A stretch of DNA of 13,296 bases from Theodoxus fluviatilis. Taxonomy: Eukaryota; Mollusca; Gastropoda; Cycloneritida; Neritidae. Position 1 is the stretch's first letter; the number at the start of each line of letters is the position of its first letter. A program made the translations under genes and the position numbers. Of this stretch, positions 1 through 9,061 are shown one piece after another. The stretch spans positions 1-13,296 of the forward strand of contig JAWQFJ010008497.1 in the NCBI GenBank assembly GCA_034096865.1, in the 5' to 3' direction. Below the pieces are notes generated by a model. The model searched no databases. It saw only the letters and a program-made list of their open reading frames with translations, and was not told where the DNA came from.

Positions 1-200
1 CTTCACCTGTTGGCTTCGCAGCCATGCGGGCTGCAAGCGGTGGCATGCCTCTCCCTGCCTCCCTGCCTCCAGATTAAAAAAGGCATGAGTCGCCCAATCA
101 ATTCTAAAAAGTGAACAGCTGCCTCATTAGGGGTGAGCTGGCAGCCCCAACTTGTATACTACTGCTACACATACAAAATCATCACATAAATAACAGAGAG
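1..200. other. Unassigned sequence at the left edge
   Basis: No recognisable gene, RNA or transposon end is seen. A short CCTGCCT-type pyrimidine repeat lies near 50-70. An open frame runs through here into the LINE remnant that starts near 201, but its first part has no resemblance I recognise, so the LINE homology is taken to begin at the GANIS motif rather than at the ATG at 111. Confidence 0.4.
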
Positions 201-276
201 CCTGGAGCAAACATCTCAATGGACGGCGGTTGCATAGTGGATGTCAAGAGGAGAATAGCATTTGCAAGCTCACAGT

Positions 277-280
277 TTAA
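277..280. repeat. TTAA target-site duplication, left copy
   Basis: TTAA immediately precedes the CCCTTT terminus of the MITE; the matching copy lies at 513-516. The uninterrupted LINE sequence would carry a single TTAA here. Confidence 0.8.
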
Positions 281-512
281 CCCTTTACCACCTGAGCACT
301 TGCGTGACCTTTTCGTGACCTCACCTTCTGGATGCCCTAGAGTGGCTTGGAAGTGCTTGTTGTGTCTGCTGGAAAATTTGAAATTGTCCGCTAAACAGTA
401 TTTCAACTATTGAAACCAAAACAATAGTTATGCGGTACACTGTTCACCAGGTAATTTTGAAAACACAAAGGGCAACTGCCGGGCCACATTGGCCGATTCA
501 GGTGGTAAAGGG
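281..512. mobile_element. 232-bp MITE with TTAA target duplication, piggyBac-like, nested in the LINE
   Basis: The element begins CCCTTTACCACCTGA (281-295) and ends with its exact reverse complement (498-512), a perfect 15-bp terminal inverted repeat. TTAA flanks both ends (277-280 and 513-516). TTAA duplication with CCC...GGG termini is the hallmark of the piggyBac superfamily. The interior has no transposase, so it is a non-autonomous derivative. The insertion site is independently confirmed: LINE homology stops at 280 and resumes at 517 in the frame expected if the element and one TTAA copy were absent. The insertion is therefore younger than the LINE copy. The family assignment rests on termini and target site only. 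Confidence 0.85.
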
Positions 513-516
513 TTAA
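513..516. repeat. TTAA target-site duplication, right copy
   Basis: TTAA follows the AAAGGG terminus of the MITE, and LINE homology resumes directly after it. Confidence 0.8.
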
Positions 517-990
517 GCGGCTTTCTAACATCTGACAAGCCGGTGACATCAGTAGAAAGACAAAGGCCTCCCTGTTCAAGAGCCTCGTAATGTCAGTTTT
601 ACTATACAAATGTGAGAGCTGGAAACTGACAAAGGGAGAAGAGAAGAAACTTGACATTTTCCAGACCATAATTATACTTACGGAGGATTTTGAAGATCCA
701 GTGGCAGCAACACGTCTCAAACAATACAGTTCTTGAGATGGCAGAGACAGAGAGGATCAGTGATGAGGTGAGGATACAGAGATGGAACTGGATCGGCCAT
801 TTGCTGGGGAAGAACAGGATGGATGACTGTGACGAGGCCCTCGGGTGGACACCTGAAGGACGGAGGTAAAGAGGCCGCCCAAAACCCACTTGGTGGTAAA
901 TGGTGGAACTACAGCGAAACGGTGCAGGCTGGAAACCGACCCTAGGAGTGATGAGTGATGCCCAAGCCTGCTGTACCTCCTGACACAGAG

Positions 991-1248
991 AGAATTCACA
1001 TGATTAAGACTTATCCTGCTGTATCAGTGTCTAAAAACTAAGTGGTCTACCAAATGGCCCGATTCTCACCCCTCCAGGTTCTGAGTAAATGAAAACGAGC
1101 TAAGTAGAACTATGCATTTAAGGTAAGGTAAATAACAGATAATGGATGGAAATAATCTAGCAAACAGCCAATATGAAGAAAATACACAACAACAAAACAA
1201 CAACAATGTGAACACTATACTATTCATAAAGAAAAAGCCTCCCCCATA
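991..1248. other. Unassigned, A-rich stretch downstream of the LINE remnant
   Basis: This may include the 3' untranslated tail of the LINE, but no polyadenylation tail or target-site duplication could be defined. An AAC-rich simple stretch lies near 1185-1207. No gene is seen. Confidence 0.4.
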
Positions 1249-1250
1249 TA

Positions 1251-1418
1251 CAGTGGAATCCTGATAAGAGGAATCTTAAGGGACGAGAATTTTTTTTTTA
1301 AGCTAACATTTTTTGGTGATGACCATAAACACTGCTAAAGCAAATTCACAACCAGAACACCATTTTGCGCTAACAACTAATTTGTGGTAGCAGAGTTTGA
1401 GCTAAATGGATTCCACTG
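1251..1418. mobile_element. 168-bp MITE with TA target duplication (Tc1/mariner or pogo type)
   Basis: The element starts CAGTGGAATCC (1251-1261) and ends with the exact reverse complement GGATTCCACTG (1408-1418). TA flanks it at 1249-1250 and 1419-1420. A CAGT...ACTG terminus with TA duplication is typical of the Tc1/mariner/pogo superfamily. The 11-bp repeat is short and inward pairing is poor, so the element is old or minimal. There is no coding capacity. The sequence contains an internal T10 run near 1291. Confidence 0.65.
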
Positions 1419-1468
1419 TACAGTGTACTTGAAAACGTAATCGTACCTGTACCGAAATCCTGATCTTG

Positions 1469-1842
1469 TCACAGTTTGTCCAGATAACAATTCTGCATCA
1501 TGTCACAATTTGTCCAGATAACAATGCTGCATCATGTCGCAGTTTGTCCAGATAACAATGCTGCATCATGTCACAGTTTCTCCAGATAACAATGCTGCAT
1601 CATGTCACAGTTTGTCCAGATAACAATGCTGCATCATGTCACAGTTTGTCCAGATAACAATGCTGCATCATGTCACAGTTTGTCCAGATAACAATGCTGC
1701 ATCATGTCACAGTTTGTCCAGATAACAATGCTGCATCATGTCACAGTTTGTCCAGATAACAATGCTGCATCATGTCACAGTTTGTCCAGATAACAATGCT
1801 GCATCATGTCGCAGTTTGTCCAGATAACAATGCTGCATCATG
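1469..1842. repeat. Tandem array, 11 copies of a 34-bp unit
   Basis: Units start at 1469 and recur every 34 bp through 1809, so 11 units fill 374 bp exactly. Each begins TCACAGTTTGTCCAGATAAC or a one-base variant (A for G in unit 2, G for A in units 3 and 11, C for G in unit 4) and ends in TGCATCATG. No unit has an insertion or deletion. High identity and constant length imply recent expansion. The unit length is not a multiple of three, and no coding role is suggested. Confidence 0.95.
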
Positions 1843-2136
1843 GTTTGGAGGAAGCATGATGATTGCCCTAGCACTGCTCTCCTCTCTTTCTTCTGTCTGT
1901 TTAACCTACAGAATAAAAAAGACCCCAAAAAAAGAAACAAATAAGAAAATAAATAAGTGAAAAACAAACAGAAGATGGGCACAGCCTATGTGACTTGCAT
2001 GCAAGGAGAGACCCTGTGCACAGTATGTAAACAATACAGCTTATCAAAGTATTCAAACTGCACTATTGAAACGTCAGTAAAAAGGTGTATTTAGATGCCC
2101 ATCGAAAGCGTTCCGGTGGCAGTGGGTCCAATATTA
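1843..2136. other. Unassigned stretch after the 34-bp array
   Basis: A pyrimidine-rich run followed by CAG near 1878-1911 resembles a splice acceptor, but the sequence after it is A-rich with no open frame. No feature is assigned. Confidence 0.35.
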
Positions 2137-2144
2137 TCGTTGTG

Positions 2145-2178
2145 TGGGTGGGGGGTGGGGGTGGGTGGGGTGGGGGTG
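2145..2178 (+). repeat. G-rich tract with quadruplex potential
   Basis: The plus strand has successive runs of 3 to 6 G separated by single T residues. This satisfies the simple pattern of four G3+ runs with short loops. Whether it folds in vivo is unknown. Confidence 0.7.
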
Positions 2179-2179
2179 T

Positions 2180-3709
2180 CATTCCACAACACTGGGCCAC
2201 AGCAAAGGTGTAGTGGCCCCTGCTGTTTATTCTGGAACTGCAACTTCTGATTGAGTGGTATCAAACCCCACCGAGACACAGTACTTCTACAGAAACTGCA
2301 AAGTGCTTTCATGCCTCAAACCCTCACTTCTTGCTTGGTTCTCCTGGAGCCGTCAGGAGTTACAGCCAGGAGCAATAATATTTGGTTTTAAAAAAATACA
2401 GTGGAGTTTTTTTTTTACCAATCATCTAAGACTACCGGATTTCCCTTGTGTCACTTTACACAGCTATAACTTACAGAACTAGTGATGCATATCCATGAAT
2501 ACTCAATAGGTTTCTGTATTACAAACCCTCAAACACTATTTCTTTTACCTACTTGGCTTTATCACAAGTTGTGGTTGACAGAGTCCCTCACATTGGCAAA
2601 GACATAAGGTGATATAGCTTGGCGGGAATTTTTATGTCTTTGTCTTAGCGATGTGCTTTGATGGTATACGTAGGTGGTCCCCCAAAAATCCAAATGTGAG
2701 GAAACTACCGATGTCGATGCAAAACGTCTTGCACCAACGGAAAATAGGCTCTTCTGGAAGCGTGCTTGCAAAATTTCATAGTGATTGCACATACCCTACT
2801 AATTCTGGAAAGCCGTTTGTGTGGAAGGGGTACCAGTTTTTTTAGATGTGACAAAATTCAAAGATATTCTTAATGAGATTTAATGTTCTATCATAATGGG
2901 AAGTTTTTTGGGGGGAAGTTTCGAAAGTTTTTCAGAATGTTTAGGTGGCATATCTTCATCATAATTTATATCGAATAAAAGATTTGAAGTTATTCCATTT
3001 GGGAATAATGCAGTTTAAAGAACTAGGCCATGCTTTTTGGTGTTTTTGGGTTTTGGTCATTTTGAAAAGGCTACAAAGAAGATACTAAATCACACAGACC
3101 AACAAATGTTGCGTGAACAGATTAGAGAGAGTCCACACATTCAAAGAGGAAACTTGCATGGAACGTAAATGAATTAGCTCGGTGGTTAGACACGCTAACA
3201 AGTACGCATCCCAATAAGCTCTATCAAGAAAAATGCCTATGCTTGCACATCTTGGCTATTTACTGGAGAATGGTTATTAGTTGGCCATCCATTTCCTATA
3301 ATTTACTAGATTAGGTTCTTGTCAGTTGTTTGAGTCCTTTCAGGTCAAGCAACTGTTAGAGGGGGAGGAGCTATAATGATGGAGAGTTAGCCGAGGGCGA
3401 AAAAAAACACATACTTCAGTCAATGGCGGCTGTTGCCATAGTTACAAGGATTGAGAAGTTTAGATTGAGGGTATAAACTAACGAAGTATTTTTCTACAGA
3501 CTGAGCTATAAATAAAAGCTGTACAAGCCCCCAATTCTTCACATTCGGATTTTTTTGGGACAGCCCTCATACATGGATATCCCTGTAACAGTGTCATCAA
3601 CAGTCCATTACTGTACAGACAAACCTTGAGCACAGACGTCCAGCAGCTGCACCGAGGAAATGCGACCAATGTCTGCCGTTACACTGCAGCAGCTCCTCCA
3701 GGGGGGAAT
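2180..3709. other. Unassigned, AT-rich intergenic or intronic sequence
   Basis: Only short open frames occur, none with a domain I recognise. Homopolymer T and G runs are scattered through it (near 2408, 2835 and 2909). A stretch at about 3175-3200 resembles the start of a tRNA (TAGCTCGGTGG followed by TTAGA), but no B box follows. If the minus-strand gene candidate at 3710-4090 is real, the right part of this stretch would be its 3' flank. Confidence 0.4.
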
Positions 3710-4090
3710 TCAAACAAAAACATGTAGAAAGTGGCTGCTGGACATGTAGTTGTCAAGCTGTTCCATCTTATTGCACACTCCTGCAACTGCAAGCAAACAA
3801 ACATCAGTGAACCGTACATAATACAAAAGATACCAGAAATGTTATTGTCCTCACTTTCCAGCCTGCATGATTTTCTTAAAAAGGAAAAATGTCAACAATG
3901 AATAATTATAAGCAAGTGAGGTATGCAAGCATTTCCATCATTTCATCATCCACACACATATATGCAAGAATACCCCCCCCCCCCCCCCCTTGCTTCTCAT
4001 CACCCTGAGGTCACCTGGTCCAGGGGAAGGGTTGACGTTCAGCGTTACCTCGTGGTGTCATCCCCGTCCTGCTGCCTGTCGCAGAAGGCC
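3710..4090 (-). CDS. Weak candidate: three-exon 3' end of an unknown gene
   Basis: This is a hypothesis built on splice signals, not on homology. On the minus strand, a short open stretch reading CDRQQDGDDTT runs to a GAG|GTAACG donor at 4049/4048. A pyrimidine-rich stretch ending TTTTTAAG precedes a possible 20-nt exon at 3874-3855, which ends in AAA|GTGAGG. An acceptor ending GTTTGCTTGCAG precedes a last exon at 3786-3710 that ends in TGA. The reading frame stays open across both junctions; the last exon would encode about 24 residues including NKMEQLDNYMSSSH. The upstream limit of the first exon is unclear because it runs into the minisatellite. I recognise no family. Chance assembly is quite possible, since short GT-AG combinations are common in any sequence. 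Confidence 0.22.
3973..3989. repeat. C17 homopolymer
   Basis: Seventeen consecutive C residues on the plus strand, one of several long poly-C tracts in this window. The length may be unreliable in the assembly. Confidence 0.95.
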
Positions 4091-4243
4091 GCCCAGTGAC
4101 AGTGTGTGGACAACGGAGGTTTTTTGTACTTGCGGGGAGTGACAGTGTGTGGACAACAGGTGGTTTTTTGTACTTGCGTGTAGTGACAGTGTGGACAACA
4201 GGTGGTTGTTTGTACTCACGTGTAGTGACAGTGTGGACAACGG

Positions 4244-5074
4244 TGGTTTATTTGTACTGGCGTGTAGTGACAGTGTGGACAACAGGTGGTTGTTTGTACT
4301 TGCGTGTAGTGACAGTGTGGACAACAGGTGGTTGTTTGTACTTGCGTGTAGTGACAGTGTGGACAACAGGTGGTTGTTTGTACTTGCGTGTAGTGACAGT
4401 TTGTGGACAACAGGTGGTTGTTTGTACTTGCGTGTAGTGACAGTGTGGACAACAGGTGGTTGTTTGTACTCGCGTGTAGTGACAGTTTGTGGACAACAGT
4501 TTGTTTTTTGTAATTGCGTGTGTTGACAGTTGGTGGACAACGGTGGTTGTTTGTACTTGCGTGTAGTGACAGTGTGGACAACAGGTGGTTGTTTGTACTC
4601 GCGTGTAGTGACAGTTTGTGGACAACAGTTTGTTTTTTGTAATTGCGTGTGTTGACAGTTGGTGGACAACGGTGGTTGTTTGTACTTGCGTGTAGTGACA
4701 GTGTGGACAACAGGTGGTTGTTTGTACTTGCGTGTAGTGACAGTGTGGACAACAGTGGTTTTTTTGTACTGGCGTGAGAGTGACGGGAGTGGTTGGTTGT
4801 AGTGACAGTTTGTGAACAACAGGTGGTTGTTTGTACTCACGTGTAGTGACAGTGTGGACAACGGTGGTTGTTTGTACTCACGTGTAGTGACAGTGTGGAC
4901 AACAGGTGGTTGTTTGTACTTGCGTGTAGTGACAGTGTGGACAACAGGTGGTTGTTTGTACTTGCGTGTAGTGACAGTGTGTGGACAACGGGTGGTTGTT
5001 TGTACTTGCGTGTAGTGACAGTGTGGACAACGGTGGTTGTTTGTACTTGCGTGTAGTGACAGTGTGGACAACAG
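4244..5074. repeat. Higher-order repeat block of the minisatellite, copy 1 (831 bp)
   Basis: Landmark variants in this block recur 830-832 bp later in the next block. The TTATTTGTACTGG unit (4248) recurs at 5080, the two TTTGTTTTTTGTAATTGC units (4500 and 4629) recur at 5332 and 5461, and GAGAGTGACGGG at 4776 recurs at 5607. The block also contains an internal 129-bp trimer repeated twice (near 4486-4743). Boundaries are approximate, set where the offset match begins and ends. Confidence 0.85.
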
Positions 5075-5905
5075 GTGGTTTATTTGTACTGGCGTGTAGT
5101 GACAGTGTGGACAACAGGTGGTTGTTTGTACTTGCGTGTAGTGACAGTGTGGACAACAGGTGGTTGTTTGTACTTGCGTGTAGTGACAGTGTGGACAACA
5201 GGTGGTTGTTTGTACTTGCGTGTAGTGACAGTTTGTGGACAACAGGTGGTTGTTTGTACTTGCGTGTAGTGACAGTGTGGACAACAGGTGGTTGTTTGTA
5301 CTCGCGTGTAGTGACAGTTTGTGGACAACAGTTTGTTTTTTGTAATTGCGTGTGTTGACAGTTGGTGGACAACGGTGGTTGTTTGTACTTGCGTGTAGTG
5401 ACAGTGTGGACAACAGGTGGTTGTTTGTACTCGCGTGTAGTGACAGTTTGTGGACAACAGTTTGTTTTTTGTAATTGCGTGTGTTGACAGTTGGTGGACA
5501 ACGGTGGTTGTTTGTACTTGCGTGTAGTGACAGTGTGGACAACAGGTGGTTGTTTGTACTTGCGTGTAGTGACAGTGTGGACAACAGTGGTTTTTTTGTA
5601 CTGCGTGAGAGTGACGGGAGTGGTTGTTGTAGTGACAGTTTGTGAACAACAGGTGGTTGTTTGTACTCACGTGTAGTGACAGTGTGGACAACGGTGGTTG
5701 TTTGTACTCACGTGTAGTGACAGTGTGGACAACAGGTGGTTGTTTGTACTTGCGTGTAGTGACAGTGTGGACAACAGGTGGTTGTTTGTACTTGCGTGTA
5801 GTGACAGTGTGTGGACAACGGGTGGTTGTTTGTACTTGCGTGTAGTGACAGTGTGGACAACGGTGGTTGTTTGTACTTGCGTGTAGTGACAGTGTGGACA
5901 ACAGG
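5075..5905. repeat. Higher-order repeat block of the minisatellite, copy 2 (831 bp)
   Basis: Near-identical tandem duplicate of the block at 4244-5074 with the same order of variant units. By eye, only a few one-base differences are visible, such as one G lost before GCGTGAGAG and one lost in GGTTGGTTG. Partial further echoes of the GAGAGTGACGGGAGTGG marker occur at about 6218 and 6494, outside the perfect duplication. Confidence 0.85.
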
Positions 5906-6741
5906 TGGTTGTTTGTACTTGCGTGTAGTGACAGTGTGGACAACGGTGGTTGTTTGTACTTGCGTGTAGTGACAGTGTGGACAACGGTGGTTGTTTGTAC
6001 TTGCGTGTAGTGACAGTGTGGACAACAGGTGGTTGTTTGTACTTGCGTGTAGTGACAGTGTGGACAACAGGTGGTTGTTTGTACTTGCGTGTAGTGACAG
6101 TGTGAACAACAGGTGGTTGTTTGTACTTGCGTGTAGTGACAGTGTGGATAACAGGTGGTTTTTTGTACTTGCGTATAGTGACAGTGTGTGGACAACGGTG
6201 GTTTTTTTGTACTGGCGTGAGAGTGACGGGAGTGGTTGGTTGTAGTGACAGTTTGTGAACAACAGGTGGTTGTTTGTACTTGCGTGTAGTGACAGTGTGG
6301 ACAACAGGTGGTTGTTTGTACTTGCGTGTAGTGACAGTGTGGACAACAGGTGGTTGTTTGTACTTGCGTGTAGTGACAGTGTGGACAACGGTGGTTTTTT
6401 GTACTTGCGTGTAGTGACAGTGTGGACAACAGGTGGTTGTTTGTACTCACGTGTAGTGACAGTGTGGACAACGGTGTTTTTTTTGTACTGGCGTGAGAGT
6501 GACGGGAGTGGTTGGTTGTAGTGACAGTTTGTGAACAACAGGTGGTTGTTTGTACTCACGTGTAGTGACAGTGTGGACAAGAGGTGGTTGTTTGTACTCA
6601 CGTGTAGTGACAGTGTGGACAACAGGTGGTTGTTTGTACTTGCGTGTAGTGACAGTTTGTGGACAACAGGTGGTTGTTTGTACTCGCGTGTAGTGACAGT
6701 TTGTGGACAACAGTGGTTTTTTGTACTTGCGTGTGTTGACA

Positions 6742-6959
6742 GTTGGTGGACAACAGTAGTTTGTCGTGCCTGTGTGTTGGCAATTGTGGACAACAGTGGT
6801 TTTTTGTACTTGCGTGTAGTGACAGTTGTGGAGAACAGGTGGTTGTTTGTACTCGCGTGTAGTGACAGTTTGTGGACAACAGTTTGTTTTTTGTAATTGC
6901 GTGTGTTGACAGTTGGTGGACAACAGTAGTTTGTCGTGCCTGTGTGTTGGCAATTGTGG
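6742..6959. repeat. Divergent 170-bp sub-repeat at the right end of the minisatellite
   Basis: A segment including GTTGACAGTTGGTGGACAAC and TTGTCGTGCCTGTGTGTTGG occurs near 6742-6788 and again near 6912-6958, 170 bp apart. Units between them follow the usual pattern. This marks a separate local duplication within the array. Confidence 0.8.
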
Positions 6960-6990
6960 TCAACCGGGGTTTTGGTTGTACTTGAGTAGG

Positions 6991-7134
6991 TGGTGTAGCA
7001 TGGTATCGTCTGTCATGGGTGCTTGCATATAGGGGGGTTTATGAATCATCTGGCGACCATTATCATCGTTCATTTTCACCTCCATTTTCTTCATTCTGCG
7101 GGGTGGGCCGAGTAGTTGATAAATATTGTTTGCT
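6991..7134. other. Unassigned sequence between minisatellite and Gypsy breakpoint
   Basis: With the unrelated tail up to about 7210, this is the sequence joined to the cut reverse transcriptase. It is not recognisable as coding on either strand. It may be pre-existing host sequence or the end of another element. Confidence 0.4.
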
Positions 7135-8706
7135 CTAAAAGTTGTCTGTGAGTTCCTGACTCCCTCTGCATGAGAGGTTAAGGTCCCACCTAGCAGGTGC
7201 AGGGCGCGACACTCGCACTTTGCCGGGTTGTTTGGGTTTCGGAACGACCACCACCGGAGAGACCCAAGGCGTGGGACCTGTTGCTTTCTCGATGATACCG
7301 GCCTCTTCATCATGCTCCAGCTGATCTTCTATGTGCTCGCGCACATGAAATGGGACACGCCGGTAGTGCTGTGCCACAGGCTGGACATCGCGGTCGATGT
7401 GTAGCTTGATTTTTCTGTCGTTCAGGTTACCCAAACCATCGAAAAGACATGGAAATTCTGTTTTCAGCTCCTCTTGTAGTGGTTTGACGTGATTCACAGT
7501 GGTCAGAATCTTGAGTGCTTTGCAGGCGTCCCAGCTGAGAATAGGCCTTTCACTGCCACTGATTACACAGATGGGTGCTGTGATGGTGGTGTTTTCGTAG
7601 GTCAGGTCTGTGTCAAATGTTCCTAGTATCGGTAGAGGAGACCGACTACCGTAGGCAGTGATTCTGTTGGAAGACGGCTTGAGTTTCGGCAGAGGGCTGA
7701 GTGTTTGAAAGTCTGACTCTGATAAGAGATTCACAGATGCCCCTGAGTCTGCCAGGAAGTGCAGTGCTTTGCCGTTGACGGTGATGTCAAAAACAGGCAA
7801 ACCCTTGCTGTTAGTAGCAAAGACGTAGTGTGACATGCCTGCTGCGTCATCCTGCTGATTGTTTGCTTGCGCGTCATTCACAGTATGAACATCAGATGTG
7901 GCTGGAGTTGGAACGCTTGTCTGTGCATGTGTAGGATGATTCAGAAGTCGTTGGCTGGAGCGGCATACTCTTGCAAAATGGTTCATTTTCTTGCAGGCAC
8001 TGCATTGTTTGTTGAAAGCTGGGCAGCTTGCTCTACCTCCTTTGTGTGGCCACTCTCCACCACAATTGTTGCAGGACCGACGAGAAGATTGGTGTGCTTC
8101 GTGCTGTGGAGGGCGACTACGTTGCTGATAGTAGTTGCTTCTCTGAAGACGGTTGACTTCAGCTGCCCCAGCAGCCATCGCTTGGGATTGTGTTGCAGTA
8201 AGTTGCAGTGTTCTGGCGTATGCCAGTAGCTCCGTCAGGGTGAGTTTGGGGTTTGCTAAGCCTTTCTCACGCACCTTATGTGATTTGCATCCAGCAATGA
8301 GTTGTGACTTTATTTCCGAGTTCATGTCAGTAAAGTCACAAGTATGAGCTAGGTGAAGAAGGTGTGACTGTGAGTAAAACTCGTCGATGTTGTCAGACAT
8401 CTGTTCCATGTGACGGAAAATGTACTTCTGGAATTCTGCGTTTTGTTCTGGATTGAAGTATGTCGTGATCACGGTGCACAGTTTGTCGAAATGAGTGACG
8501 TTTTCGCCGGGACGAAGCTCATCTTCTGAAAATGTATCCACGATGTCATTCAAGTCATCACCGCCGAATGTAAGAAGCAGCGATTTCCGTTGTTGATCCT
8601 CTGTGATCTTGTATGCGATGAAATAATTTTTAAGTCTGGAAACCCACTTCTGCCAACGAACTGCACGGCCCTCTGCTGAGCAGTCAAAAGCTGGGTAAGG
8701 TTGCAT
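7135..8706 (-). pseudogene. Ty3/Gypsy (Mag-like) fused gag-pol fragment, cut in reverse transcriptase
   Basis: The 523-codon frame begins with a gag-like region (about residues 1-200: Trp-rich start, then helical segments). Two zinc knuckles follow: an atypical one (Cys212, Cys215, His221, Cys228) and a standard C-X2-C-X4-H-X4-C at 235-248. A retropepsin-like protease comes next, with the catalytic DSGA at 320-323 and ILSWD near 389-393. The start of reverse transcriptase spans about 433-499, including YRRVPFHVR and EAGIIEKATGPTPWVSP. After PGKVRV the usual continuation with the RT catalytic Asp residues is missing; the last 24 residues are unrelated, so the element is cut near 7210. Gag and pol sharing one frame and K02A2.6-type similarity suggest the Mag lineage. 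RNase H, integrase and the 3' LTR are absent. The remaining frame has no stops, suggesting a fairly young truncation. Recognition is from family knowledge. Confidence 0.9.
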
Positions 8707-8815
8707 TATAGGTATGGAGGACGCAATGATGAGAAATCGACCGTTGAGAAAGTCTAAGTGTACTTAGAAATGATCAACTTGCCTTCGAAGAGATCTGTTA
8801 TGTTGCGGAGTTTCG

Positions 8816-8834
8816 TCGCCCAACTCGTCGCCAA
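8816..8834 (-). promoter_or_regulatory. Candidate tRNA primer-binding site of the Gypsy element
   Basis: The minus strand reads CATCGCA then TTGGCGACGAGTTGGGCGA. A TGG-starting site just after a CA dinucleotide is the usual layout of an LTR end followed by the primer-binding site, and TTGGCGACGAG-like starts occur in Mag-type elements as I recall. The primer tRNA was not identified. Confidence 0.35.
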
Positions 8835-9061
8835 TGCGATGTTGCTGAATTGCTGTGATATGAGTTGTACATGGCATCAGCAACATCAACACTGAATAAA
8901 GTTGGGAGCGTGCTTTTAATCAGCGTTCGTGGTCCATCCTCCGATCTTCCTAACTCCAAGGGTAACTACTCTTAGCTCTTAATATGGACAGAGTAGAATA
9001 AGGGGTTGTTCCCCTTTAACCAAGTGCAATACTGAAACACTACAGTTGAGGAGTGATTATC

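Larger units (their letters stand above)
201..990 (+). pseudogene. Decayed 3' end of a non-LTR retrotransposon (LINE) reverse-transcriptase ORF
   Basis: The translation matches the region C-terminal to the reverse-transcriptase core in many invertebrate LINE ORF2 proteins. In order, I see GANISMDGG, VKRRIAFASSQF, DISRKTK, a LLYxCESWKLTKGEEKKLD block, RRILKIQW, a WNWIGHLLGKNRMDDC block, GWTPEGRR and finally RGRPKPTW. Such elements copy their own RNA into chromosomal DNA by target-primed reverse transcription. This copy is dead and 5'-truncated. A 232-bp insertion interrupts it at 281-512, TGA replaces an expected Trp codon at 533-535, an extra base near 680 shifts the frame, and stops occur at 867 and 897. 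The homology fades near 990. The clade (RTE-like or Jockey/CR1-like) is not resolved because the catalytic core is absent. Recognition is from memory of the family, not from a search. Confidence 0.85.
4095..6990. repeat. 2.9-kb minisatellite with a 42-bp unit, about 69 copies
   Basis: The standard unit contains GTGTAGTGACAGTGTGGACA followed by a GTGGTTGTTTGTACTTGC segment, repeating every 42 bp (for example 4261 to 4303). Variant units are 41 bp (AACGG for AACAGG), 43-44 bp (CAGTTTGTGG for CAGTGTGG) or more divergent (CAGTTTGTTTTTTGTAATTGC, and GAGAGTGACGGGAGTGG). Units degrade at both margins, near 4095-4160 and 6960-6990. Open frames of up to 508 codons occur on the minus strand, with others on the plus strand, because 42 is a multiple of three. 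Their residues (repeats of STNNHLLSTLSLHA, or QVQTTTCCPHCHYT in another frame) shift frame at each odd-length variant, so coding is unlikely. The plus strand is G/T-rich and the minus strand C/A-rich. Confidence 0.97.

Noticed and set aside
1469..1842. CRISPR-like direct repeats of 34 bp
   Set aside because: There are no spacers between copies; it is a simple tandem repeat.
2398..2450. Second copy of the CAGTGGAATCC-type MITE
   Set aside because: Only TACAGTGGAG matches, and no opposite terminus with TA was found.
2562..2845. Opposed short frames of 76 and 64 codons
   Set aside because: No recognisable domain and no splice or promoter context; length is within chance expectation.
3175..3230. 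tRNA or tRNA-derived SINE
   Set aside because: An A-box-like TAGCTCGGTGG is present with one mismatch, but there is no B box, no cloverleaf pairing and no tail.
4058..5584. 508-codon minus-strand frame as a repeat protein gene
   Set aside because: It lies wholly in the 42-bp minisatellite; length variants shift the frame, several frames on both strands are equally open, and no domain or promoter is seen.
4095..6990. CRISPR array
   Set aside because: Units are contiguous with no unique spacers, and the context is eukaryotic.
7867..8347. Plus-strand frames of 120 and 64 codons
   Set aside because: They are antisense to the Gypsy gag-pol frame, which has clear domain structure.
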